From positions 1 to 35,439 of the forward strand of contig OMIV01000215.1 of assembly GCA_900299185.1 (NCBI GenBank): a DNA stretch of 35,439 nucleotides. Reading direction: 5' to 3'. Below are positions 16,913 through 25,127 of the stretch, in pieces. This DNA is from Planctomycetaceae bacterium (GTDB lineage: Bacteria; Planctomycetota; Planctomycetia; Planctomycetales; Planctomycetaceae). The notes beneath the pieces are model-generated. The model was not told where the DNA came from and ran no database searches. It worked only from the letters and a program-made list of their open reading frames with translations. Every line of letters begins with the position of its first letter. Within the stretch, counting starts at the first letter, position 1. The position numbers were made by a program, and so were the translations under genes.

Positions 16913-17158
16913 GACGGTAACAGGCTCGTGGCCAGTGGTAGTAATGATTACTCCGACCCGGCCCGCTTGTTGTTATTCGACAGCCGCACTTACGAGCTGA
17001 AACACCAACTATCTTCGTCGTTGAAGGGCTTTCTTTACTCAGCCCGCTTTCATCCGTAAGGCTTCCTGGTCACCGCCAGTGGTGACGTCGGCAAGTAAGA
17101 AGACCACCTTTGGAACCTCGACACTGGCTCGCTGACAATGTTGGAATGGGTAGAGTGA
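16913..17158 (+). pseudogene. WD40-repeat fragment, plus strand
   Basis: In one frame the plus strand reads DGNRLVASGSNDYSD, RLLLFDSRTYELKHQL, FLYSARFHP, stop, GFLVTASGDVGK, stop, and HLWNLDTGS. These are two WD40 blades with TAA codons at 17057-17059 and 17096-17098. It abuts the kinase remnant at about 16,900 on the opposite strand, so a rearrangement joined two gene pieces tail to side. It is not the same sequence as the WD40 gene at 1169-2038. Confidence 0.6.
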
Positions 17159-17212
17159 TCGGTCTGTTTTAGCTCCCCAAACTCGTTGGCTGATACGTCC
17201 CAAAACGGGCTG

Positions 17213-17248
17213 TGGGACGGAAAGCGGCAGCAGGCTGCCGCGGTCCCA
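17213..17248. repeat. Strong nested hairpin
   Basis: The inner stem GCGGCAGC (17224-17231) and GCTGCCGC (17234-17241) is perfect with a 2-nt gap. The outer stem TGGGAC (17213-17218) and GTCCCA (17243-17248) is also perfect. It lies 50 bp before the esterase gene and could be a terminator for the broken upstream region or an interspersed palindrome. Confidence 0.6.
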
Positions 17249-17299
17249 AAATAAGACAAAACAAAACGACTCATTTCCGCCTTACTACGGAGTTTGCAC

Positions 17300-18412
17300 A
17301 TGCGCTGTCTCGGCTTGTGGCTGGTTGCTTTTCATCTCGTGGCGGAGGCAGTGATTGCGGCGGAGCCTCCGGTGGAGTTGGCTCAGTTCTTCAAGGCTCC
17401 GGCGGAGTTTGCAAGTGACCTCGGTGGGTATCGGTCTCCGCTGAAGTTTGATGATGGCTCGGATGTTCGCACGGCTGAGGACTGGCAACGGCGACGCGCG
17501 GAGATTCGCAATTACTGGCACTCGGCGTTGGGGGCTTGGCCGCCGCTGCTCGAACAACCCCAGGTCGAATATCTGGAGCAAGAGCGGCGCGAGAATGTCA
17601 CTCAGCACCACATTCGGATTGAGACCGCAGTTGGTCGGCTCGTGGAGGATGCGTACTTGCTGAAGCCCGATGGGACGGGCCCGTTTCCGGCGGTCGTGGT
17701 CGTCTACTACGAAGCCAAGACGGGCGTCGGACAAAGCAAGTCGACGCTGCGTGACTTCGCGTGGCAACTGGCTCGACGTGGGTTTGTCACGCTGTCGCTC
17801 GGCGGAGATCCGAATACTTATTACCCAACCAAAGAGACTTGCCGCATTCAGCCGTTGTCCTTTCATGCTTACGAGGCGGCGAACTGTCGCGTCGCGTTAT
17901 CGAAGCTGCCGTTCGTCGATGCGAAACGCATCGGAGTGACGGGGCACTCGTATGGCGGCAAGTGGGCAATGTTCGCGTCATGTCTGGACGATGGCTTCGC
18001 GTGCGGCGCATGGTCCGATGGCGGCGTGGTGTTCGACGAGCAACGCAGCAACGTCAACTACTGGGAGCCGTGGTATCTGGGCTTTGATCCCAGTTTGAAG
18101 GAACAACGGAGGGCGGGCATTCCGAATGATGCGAATCCTCGCACCGGACCTTACAAGCGACTGATCGCCGATGGCCGCAACTTGCACGAGCTGCATGCGC
18201 TGATGGCTTCTCGACCATTTCTCGTATCAGGCGGGGCCGAGGACATGTCGGCTCGCTGGAAGGCTCTGAATCATGCAGTCGCAGTCAACAAGCTGCTGGG
18301 TGCTGAGAACCGAGTGGCGATGACTAATCGCCCCATGCACTCGCCGACCGAAGAGTCGAACGAGCAACTGTATCAGTTCTTCCAACATGTGCTGCAAGCC
18401 AAAGCCCCCTGA
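17300..18412 (+). CDS. Secreted alpha/beta-hydrolase esterase
   Basis: A 370-residue protein with an N-terminal signal peptide (MRCLGLWLVAFHLV, cleavage near AEAVIAAE). The alpha/beta-hydrolase core has the nucleophile elbow GVTGHSYGGKW (Ser217), strand FPAVVVVYYEA, and a C-terminal HSPTEE segment that may hold the catalytic His. It belongs to the broad acetyl-xylan-esterase/dienelactone-hydrolase group of planctomycete secreted enzymes acting on esterified sugars; the substrate is unknown. I chose ATG 17300 because GGAG lies about 7 nt upstream and the signal peptide begins there. It starts the intact half of the window; the next gene runs the same way about 420 bp on. Confidence 0.88.
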   Translation: MRCLGLWLVAFHLVAEAVIAAEPPVELAQFFKAPAEFASDLGGYRSPLKFDDGSDVRTAEDWQRRRAEIRNYWHSALGAWPPLLEQPQVEYLEQERRENVTQHHIRIETAVGRLVEDAYLLKPDGTGPFPAVVVVYYEAKTGVGQSKSTLRDFAWQLARRGFVTLSLGGDPNTYYPTKETCRIQPLSFHAYEAANCRVALSKLPFVDAKRIGVTGHSYGGKWAMFASCLDDGFACGAWSDGGVVFDEQRSNVNYWEPWYLGFDPSLKEQRRAGIPNDANPRTGPYKRLIADGRNLHELHALMASRPFLVSGGAEDMSARWKALNHAVAVNKLLGAENRVAMTNRPMHSPTEESNEQLYQFFQHVLQAKAP

Positions 18413-18829
18413 GCTTCTTGCTCTGAACGACTGCCGAAACTTGATTGGCTTGCGTTGTGAGAGAGCGACATTTAGCAGCTCGTTTGAGACGCGGGAGCCA
18501 CAGTTTATGTTCGGCGCCGAGTCGTGCCGCGAAAGAAGCTGGACTTGCAACGTAGCCTTCGTCGCTCCGTGTGCAGTCAGCCAGGCAGGCCAAGGAGTCC
18601 GATCAATCGCCGTGCTTGGCCTGTATGTGTCACAGCGATTTCATGTTCTAAAAGCTTCGCTACCGGATTTCGGTTAGCAGAAAGATATTTCAGATAGGCT
18701 CGTTATTGGCGACGGTGGCTGACTTCTTAATGTGTCGCAGTGCCGCTGAGTCGGAAGGCTCCATCGAGCCGGAGCACTCCAAGTTGGGCGCGACGGACGT
18801 GTGGAATTCTTACAGGTAGGGAGCGAGCG
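18413..18829. other. Intergenic region with a partial interspersed repeat
   Basis: I see no gene in these 417 bases. Bases 18552-18573 (GTAGCCTTCGTCGCTCCGTG and on) resemble the left arm of the 120-bp repeats at 27682 and 34516, which begin GTAGCCATCATCGCTC, but the matching right arm is missing. The promoter of the cyclase gene presumably lies in the last 100 bases. Confidence 0.4.
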
Positions 18830-19645
18830 ATGAGGCAGCGAAGATGGAGACTCTTATTAGGACTGCTCTGGCTGGTGAGCGTGGGCTCGCGGTGTGAGGC
18901 TCAGGATGCTGGGGTGGTGACGTTGGCGGAGATCGCGGCGGGACGGGTTCGGTTGGTGGATCTCACTTGGCCGCTCAATGAGAAGAATCCGTATTGGCCC
19001 GGCGGCGACTATCAGCCGTTCGCGCTCAAGACCATCGCGACGCTCGAAAAGAATGGCGTGCTGTCGAAAGCGTTTTCGATGCCCGAGCATCTCGGCACGC
19101 ATATCGACGCTCCCAATCACTTCGAAGCCGATCGTCCGTCCGTCGGTCAGATCGAACCGCAGCAACTGTTTGGCCCCGGCGTGAAGCTCGACATCACCAG
19201 CCGCGCCGAGCACGACGCCGACACGCTGCTGACCGTCGAAGACATTCTAGCGTCGGAACAGAAACACGGACGCATTCCCTCGGGAGCGATCGTCTTCCTG
19301 CAAACTGGGTGGGCTCGGCATTGGGAGAACTATCCGCGTTACAAGAATCAAGACGCGACAGACAAGCTGCACTTCCCCGGCAACTCGCCCGAGGCGGCTC
19401 AACTGCTGGTCGCCGAACGCCAAGTGCGCGGCATCGGCATTGATACGCTGAGCATTGATCGCGGCCTCTCACGCGACTTCGCCGTGCATCACATCGTCAA
19501 CAAAGCGACGAAGTACGGACTGGAGAACGTCGCCGCTTTGGAGCAACTCCCGCCGCGCGGCTTCCATGTAATTGTTGCTCCAATCCGACTTGAAGCGGGC
19601 TCGGGCGGACCAACACGGATCTTCGCAGTGCTGCCCCGAGAATAG
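18830..19645 (+). CDS. Secreted cyclase-family (kynurenine formamidase-like) hydrolase
   Basis: A 271-residue protein with a signal peptide (MRQRRWRLLLGLLWLVSVG, cleavage near CEAQ). The PF04199 cyclase-family metal site is clear: EHLGTHIDAPNHF (His87, His91, Asp93 and His97), with a second part at GIGIDTLSIDRG and HHIVN near the C-terminus. Members include arylformamidases and related amidohydrolases binding Zn or Mn; a secreted form suggests an extracytoplasmic substrate. I chose ATG 18830 since it gives a proper signal peptide and has GGGAG upstream, whereas a longer frame from 18740 adds 30 unlikely residues. It ends 120 bp from the convergent cytochrome gene. Confidence 0.9.
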   Translation: MRQRRWRLLLGLLWLVSVGSRCEAQDAGVVTLAEIAAGRVRLVDLTWPLNEKNPYWPGGDYQPFALKTIATLEKNGVLSKAFSMPEHLGTHIDAPNHFEADRPSVGQIEPQQLFGPGVKLDITSRAEHDADTLLTVEDILASEQKHGRIPSGAIVFLQTGWARHWENYPRYKNQDATDKLHFPGNSPEAAQLLVAERQVRGIGIDTLSIDRGLSRDFAVHHIVNKATKYGLENVAALEQLPPRGFHVIVAPIRLEAGSGGPTRIFAVLPRE

Positions 19646-19765
19646 TCTGCATCTGGGTGGCGAGCCCTGACCAACAGCAAGAGCGTCGGCAACGACAGCC
19701 ACGTCCTTCGAGGGCTCAGGGTCTGCCGATCAAGTGGTGTGACGGCTGAGGACGTTCTCACTTTT

Positions 19766-22700
19766 TCACGGTGCTGAGATCGCGCGAAAGGATTGCAGCT
19801 CGGCAGCTGCATCGACTTCGCGATAATCATGCACCAGCGCGCCGAAGGTGATGCGCAGCGACTCGCCTTTGGCGAGTTTGATCTCGCTCCGATCTCCTCG
19901 CTTCATCGCGGCGCGGCCGAAGGGGTTGGAGACGAAGACGCCGTAGTCGCGGTTGTGCCACCAGCTTTCGCGGAAGTTCTTGTCGCTCGCCATCAGCATG
20001 ATGCCGCCGGAACGAAGGCCAGTGCCGGAGTAGTCGCACCACTTGGCCGGTTGGCCCCAGGTGTCCTTGGCGGTTCGCTTGCCGGTCGCACTCCGCAAAA
20101 GGCCGCCGCTTTTCTCGGTGAACGGCGTGGCGACTCGCGCTCCAAAACCCATCTCTTCCTGGTCGCCAAACACAACGTCGCGCTGATCGGCTTGAAACTC
20201 GGCACTCCACACCAGCAACCAACCTGTGGGTCGCGCGATCAAAGTGAAGTGGTTCGTGAGCAAGCAGAGCGGTTCGCCGGTACTGGTCTTCAGGCGACAT
20301 TCGGTCGCAAACTTCAAGCGACCCTCGGTGATCTGCGGAGCAGCCACAAACCGGACGTGCTCGATCGCGGCTTTGTTTCGCCAGTAGTCTTGCCCATTGA
20401 TGTCGCCCAGCCCGAGCCAGATGCCGGGGTGCATTGTGTCGTGATCAACAGCATCCACTCCAGGAAGCGGCGGATGATTCCGAGTGACCTGTAAGCCATC
20501 TGTCAGCCGCGCGTTGGCGAAGTACGGGCGCAAGATCTTCTCGTCACGAAAGACGAAGTCGACAATCGACTTGCCTCCCAGCGAGATCCGCAAGCGATCG
20601 GGTTGTTCGGCAACGGCAAACTTCGTGGGATAGGCTTCCAGCCTGTCATCTTTCTTACTCTCTGGTTTTGCTCCTGTGGGCTTGGAACTCTCCGCCTTCG
20701 ATTTCTCCGGTTTTGTCGAGCCAGGTTCCTGGGGACTGGCTTCCGTGCGCAGCGAGAGCAGAAAGACGGTCAGATCGGCGACTTGTTGCGGGGTGAGCAG
20801 CTCAGACATCTCGGGCATCGCCGACTTGGCAATCGTCTGCCGTTCTTCGATGGACGCCTTGGTAATGTCGACGCGGTCGCCAGTCGATTGACCCAGAGAT
20901 AGCGTCAAACCGCTTTCCTCCAGCAGCACGCCCGAGAACGTTTTGCCCTCGGTTGTGACGACGGTCAGTTGATTGAAGCCTTCGGTGATGACCGCACTGG
21001 GCTCGACGATCGATTGAGCGATGTGCCGCGCGTTCGCATGCAGACCGATGCTGCTGAGGTTCGGGCCGAAACCGTTCTTCGACTGATCGAGGCTATGGCA
21101 TTTGAAACAACCGGCTCCTTGAGAATGCTTGAAGAGCAGTTCGCCTCGATCACGTTGACCGCGTTCCAACACGCTGAGTGCCTCGTCGAGCGTGGTCTTC
21201 GTCGACTGCCGCACCAGCAGAGCAGGGGCAACCACCACGATGTAGTTTCCCTTACCACCAGCGCTGCCGTCATCGGTGTTGCCGCCGAGTTGAATGCGAC
21301 CGGCGTCGAACGAGTGTTCGTAGAAATTGAACATCGCACCTTCGTCGATCGACGCCGTTAGCGGTGTCTTGTGGAAGTTCTTGAGCAACCAGTTTGGAGC
21401 CGTCGTTTGTCGCGCATCGATGCCCACCCACAGACGCACGGGCACGAGCGTTTCGACGGTGAGCCAGTCATCGCCGCGTGAGTTGTCGTCTCGATTGGCA
21501 GTCTGAATGAAGTCGCAGCCTTCGAGTTCCGGGGGCACGCGACTGAGCCGATAGCCGCGATCCACATAGGCCAAGGTGCCAACCACAAAGCCACTCGGCA
21601 CGACCTTGTAAGCCGAATTACTTCGGGCCTTCACCGACTTCACCGTTGTGATGCTGCTGGCCGATGGGCTCGATGTTGCCGGTACTGCGACGGACGATCC
21701 CGATGCGACCTGCAACGAGCGGCCTCGAATTGTGGGAGCCGAGCTGCTGCTTTTCGTTAGCCACAACTCGGCCACTCGACGCACATCGGCATCTGTGTCG
21801 GTCATCGCTAACGCTCGCACTTCAGCCTGAGTTGCCGCATGAGTTTCGAGCAGTCCCAACAGCGCCGCTCGTCGAACTGCGGGGCGAGAGTCGCTGAGTA
21901 AGGCTTTCAATTCGGCGGTTGAACACAGGGACCGCAACGCTTGCCATCCGGCGTAGACGATGGTCGCGTCTGTCTCTCGCTGTAGTTGTTCCAACAGCTC
22001 GGGAAGCAGCGCCGCTTGACGAGCTTCATGCACGGCTTGCACAGCCGCGAATCGCACACGCGGTTGAGCATGCGGCAAGGCGACTCGCAATGTTTCGGCC
22101 AGTCGCTCGGTCTGTCGGAATTCCTTGGCTCGATAGGCGAGAATTCTGACCGCTTGCACTTGCTGATTGAGCGATGCCTTTGTGTCTGATGCGAGCGTGC
22201 TATGTAGGAATTGCGCCAGCGACTTCGCATCGGGCATGCGTCCCAACGCCCACATGGTCCACGTTTCTTGGTTTTCAGAGAGCGTGCCCGCCGCCAGCTT
22301 GTCGCTGAGTTGCATCACAACCAAGTTGCCACGACGCACGAGTTCATCCTGCGCGTTGATGCGTCGCACGGACAACGGGCTGTCGAATTCAGTGATGAGT
22401 TCGTCGATACTGAAGGTTTCGATTCGGTCGATCTGTTTCAGCTTCCCAGCAGGCGGCGCGTTCTTCCAAGCGACACGAAAGATGCGACCTTCGTTGGTGA
22501 GTTGCCCGTCTTTCCATTCGGCTCCGTACCCGCTGCTCCAACCCAGTACCCACAACGCGCCGTCGGGACCGAACTCGAGATCGGTTGGTCGGAACAACGA
22601 CGAGCCGCCTTCGATAAACGGTGTGAAGCCGCCGCCTGCCGGTCGAAGCAACGCACCGTCCCACTGTGGTCGCCAGATGTAAGTCGTTTTCAACAGCCAG

Positions 22701-23737
22701 TCGTTGATTAGGAACGTGCCGCGATACTCGGGCGGGAACTGCGGCGACTGGCAGAAGACGACGCCCGTGCCCGAGCCTTCAAACAACGGTCCGCTGACGG
22801 GCGCCGTAGGAGCGTGAGGCTCGGTCGACCAGTGGCTGCTCCAGGGATGATTCCAACCGAAGTGGGCTCCGAAGAACGGCATGAAGACGCGGTCGCCGGT
22901 CGTCTGATCGTTGTCGGTACCAATCCAGTTGAAGCCGCTGTCGAGCGTGATGTCCCACGGATTGCGGAAGCCGCGCGAGACGATTTCCAAATTGCGCCCG
23001 CCGTCATCGCATCTCAGCACGCCGCCATCGAGCCCCCAATCGTCGGACGGATGATGGTAGGCATGGCGATAGTCTTCCTGGTCGGTTTTGACCGGAGCCG
23101 GGAAGTCCGGGACATCGGCGGGTGCGGTGAGTCCCCACAAATCGCGAAACGGTTTCGGGGCGTAACGGCCCGGTTGATTGAGTCCCTTCGAGTTGCCCTT
23201 GCTCATGTAGAGCTTGCCGTCGGGAGCCCAATTCAGGCCATGTAATCCGTGTTCCAGATTGCCGAGATCGGTGTAGAGCCGGACGTACTCATCTGCGTCG
23301 TCATCGCCGTCTCGATCCCGCACGACGGTCAGATCCGGCGCATTCGCAATCCACAGATCGCGACCATGCCATGCCAGCCCTTGAATCGCGTTGAAGCCGG
23401 TCGCAAAGACCTGCGTGCGATCGGCTCGACCATCACCGTCGGTGTCCTGCACGATGACCACGCTATCGCCCGGAGTCTCCGGCGTTGGGTTGCGGTACTG
23501 CGGCCCCATACCGACGAACAACCGCCCTTGTTCATCAAACGCCATCGAGCACGGCTGCCTGACGAGCGGCTCGCTGGCAAACAACGTGACCTCAAACTCC
23601 GGCGGCACCTTCGGCAAAGCTTTCAAGTCGGCAGACTTATCTCCGAACTGGGCGAGTGCCGTTGAGCCCAGCAACATGACGATGCTCAGCGCGGTCAGCA
23701 TGAGATTGTGAAGCATGTGAGTCCGTCTTTGGGGCAT
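19766..23737 (-). CDS. PVC-type dehydrogenase-like/HEAT/cytochrome c protein with C-terminal PmoA-like domain
   Basis: A 1,323-residue secreted protein. A signal peptide (MLHNLMLTALSIVMLLG) suggests that ATG 23716 is an alternative start to 23737. Residues about 35-440 form the membrane-bound-dehydrogenase-like beta-propeller (FEVTLFASEPLVRQPCSMAFD, GLHGLNWAPDGKLY, FRNPWDITLDS, FGWNHPW). Residues 450-690 are HEAT-like helices. A Ser-rich linker and a beta-sandwich-like stretch (about 710-850, GCDFIQTANRDD) follow. The heme c domain is at 868-997 (CFKCH at 877-881, distal Met probably in SAMPEM). After a Lys/Glu/Ser/Pro linker, residues 1030-1323 match the PmoA-like DUF6807 domain (DHDTMHPGIWLGLGDINGQD). 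It probably oxidises or binds carbohydrate-type substrates in the periplasm; no activity has been shown from sequence. Confidence 0.88.
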   Translation of the reverse strand: MPQRRTHMLHNLMLTALSIVMLLGSTALAQFGDKSADLKALPKVPPEFEVTLFASEPLVRQPCSMAFDEQGRLFVGMGPQYRNPTPETPGDSVVIVQDTDGDGRADRTQVFATGFNAIQGLAWHGRDLWIANAPDLTVVRDRDGDDDADEYVRLYTDLGNLEHGLHGLNWAPDGKLYMSKGNSKGLNQPGRYAPKPFRDLWGLTAPADVPDFPAPVKTDQEDYRHAYHHPSDDWGLDGGVLRCDDGGRNLEIVSRGFRNPWDITLDSGFNWIGTDNDQTTGDRVFMPFFGAHFGWNHPWSSHWSTEPHAPTAPVSGPLFEGSGTGVVFCQSPQFPPEYRGTFLINDWLLKTTYIWRPQWDGALLRPAGGGFTPFIEGGSSLFRPTDLEFGPDGALWVLGWSSGYGAEWKDGQLTNEGRIFRVAWKNAPPAGKLKQIDRIETFSIDELITEFDSPLSVRRINAQDELVRRGNLVVMQLSDKLAAGTLSENQETWTMWALGRMPDAKSLAQFLHSTLASDTKASLNQQVQAVRILAYRAKEFRQTERLAETLRVALPHAQPRVRFAAVQAVHEARQAALLPELLEQLQRETDATIVYAGWQALRSLCSTAELKALLSDSRPAVRRAALLGLLETHAATQAEVRALAMTDTDADVRRVAELWLTKSSSSAPTIRGRSLQVASGSSVAVPATSSPSASSITTVKSVKARSNSAYKVVPSGFVVGTLAYVDRGYRLSRVPPELEGCDFIQTANRDDNSRGDDWLTVETLVPVRLWVGIDARQTTAPNWLLKNFHKTPLTASIDEGAMFNFYEHSFDAGRIQLGGNTDDGSAGGKGNYIVVVAPALLVRQSTKTTLDEALSVLERGQRDRGELLFKHSQGAGCFKCHSLDQSKNGFGPNLSSIGLHANARHIAQSIVEPSAVITEGFNQLTVVTTEGKTFSGVLLEESGLTLSLGQSTGDRVDITKASIEERQTIAKSAMPEMSELLTPQQVADLTVFLLSLRTEASPQEPGSTKPEKSKAESSKPTGAKPESKKDDRLEAYPTKFAVAEQPDRLRISLGGKSIVDFVFRDEKILRPYFANARLTDGLQVTRNHPPLPGVDAVDHDTMHPGIWLGLGDINGQDYWRNKAAIEHVRFVAAPQITEGRLKFATECRLKTSTGEPLCLLTNHFTLIARPTGWLLVWSAEFQADQRDVVFGDQEEMGFGARVATPFTEKSGGLLRSATGKRTAKDTWGQPAKWCDYSGTGLRSGGIMLMASDKNFRESWWHNRDYGVFVSNPFGRAAMKRGDRSEIKLAKGESLRITFGALVHDYREVDAAAELQSFRAISAP

Positions 23738-23831
23738 GTGTTTGTAAGGCCAAAAGAGGCGCCTTCTGCAAGTCGCTCCATCCCAATGGGTGTAACTTTT
23801 TCAGACAGTGTTCGTTACAGCAATTGCCGGG

Positions 23832-25070
23832 CTACTTGTCTTTGATGAGCTTCTCGAGGGCCGGGATGCGGCGCTGAGCTTCCGCAACGGCGGCTTTGTC
23901 TGCGCCGTCGGCGATGACTTGCTTCCACAGTTCAATGGCGGCTTGCAGCATGTCGGGACGTTGCTTGGCGTATTGAGCGGGCAAGTCTCCTGAGCCGTAG
24001 GCATCGAGGCCGCGAGCACGTGCGATCAATGCTCGACGCTGCTCGGCGATGTCTTCTTCTTCCCAGGCACGGTCCGGGTCACGCTCGTATTTCGTCAGCA
24101 CTTCCAGAGCCCGCTGAGCGGCGGGCAGATCGGCCCAGCGAGTGCGGATCCCCATCAATTGCATGAGTCCCGAGTAGCGAGCCTCGCGCTGTTCGGCACG
24201 GGCTAGTGCTTCTTCAAGCAACAACTGTGAGGCCGCTTCTCGCGATGGAACGGCATCACCTTTGAGGCGACTGGCCGGATACTTGTCGGCCAGCTTGCGA
24301 CGAGCCGGGGCGGCTTCGTCGAGCCATTTGATGGCTGCTTCGCAGACTTTGTCGTTCGGGATGCCGTGACCAAGACCCGGAGTCACGGTTGCTTTGGTGC
24401 GGACTCCCATCGCCGAGAGTAAGGGAGAACGCAGCCGCTCGATCTCGCCGCGATTGAAGTCATTCGCGCCTGTCAGAAACGCAACACTCAGCCGATCCGC
24501 GACGCGGTGTCGCAGCCATTGTTCTTCTCGCAACTCACCGCCCGCACAAACTGGAATCACTCCGCCAAAGACTTCAGGCAAGGCAAACGCGATCGCGCAG
24601 GCTACTCGACCACCGCCCGAAAAGCCGGCGATGTAGGTGCGGTCGGGATCGATCTTCTCGCGCTGCCGCAGATCATCGAGCACGTCGAGAATGATCCTGA
24701 CTCGTTGCGGCATCGGCGTGTTGTTGCCCGCTCCGTGAGGGCTTGCGAAGACGATGCCTTGCTTACGACAAGTCGCTTCGAAGTTCTTCCAACCGGCGGG
24801 CTCATTGCCAGCCGAGATGAAAAGGATGGCCGCTCGACCTTCTTTGGGAGCCGCTGGTTTCTCGGGAGCGAAGTAGTCGTAGCGTTGATTCGTGGAGTCG
24901 TACTTTCCGAGCCACTCTGCCGGTGCTTCAGGCAGGCTTTGATTCGCCAGCACGAAGATCCAATCCAAGCGTGTCGGACTTTTTACAGCCACATCCTTTT
25001 GATAGCCCAGGTCCGCCGCCCAGGAAGCGGTCGCGATGAGCAACGCTGACAGCAGCACGAGGAGTCGCAT
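23832..25070 (-). CDS. Secreted alpha/beta hydrolase with helical C-terminus
   Basis: A 412-residue protein with a clean signal peptide (MRLLVLLSALLIATASWAA). The hydrolase fold covers residues 75-250: strand AAILFISAGNEP, oxyanion region SPHGAGN, nucleophile elbow YIAGFSGGGRVAC (Ser151), and His in TPGLGHGIPND near 238. It resembles PHB-depolymerase/feruloyl-esterase-like enzymes of the phylum. Residues 265-412 are charged helices, probably a TPR-like or coiled region. It lies between the DUF1552 gene (57 nt upstream) and the cytochrome/PmoA-like gene (94 nt downstream) on the same strand, so one transcript is likely. Confidence 0.85.
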   Translation of the reverse strand: MRLLVLLSALLIATASWAADLGYQKDVAVKSPTRLDWIFVLANQSLPEAPAEWLGKYDSTNQRYDYFAPEKPAAPKEGRAAILFISAGNEPAGWKNFEATCRKQGIVFASPHGAGNNTPMPQRVRIILDVLDDLRQREKIDPDRTYIAGFSGGGRVACAIAFALPEVFGGVIPVCAGGELREEQWLRHRVADRLSVAFLTGANDFNRGEIERLRSPLLSAMGVRTKATVTPGLGHGIPNDKVCEAAIKWLDEAAPARRKLADKYPASRLKGDAVPSREAASQLLLEEALARAEQREARYSGLMQLMGIRTRWADLPAAQRALEVLTKYERDPDRAWEEEDIAEQRRALIARARGLDAYGSGDLPAQYAKQRPDMLQAAIELWKQVIADGADKAAVAEAQRRIPALEKLIKDK

Positions 25071-25127
25071 GGTGAAGGCTCGTAAGAAAGGCTCAGTCGG
25101 ACGCCGCCAATGTTCGAGAGGAACTGG

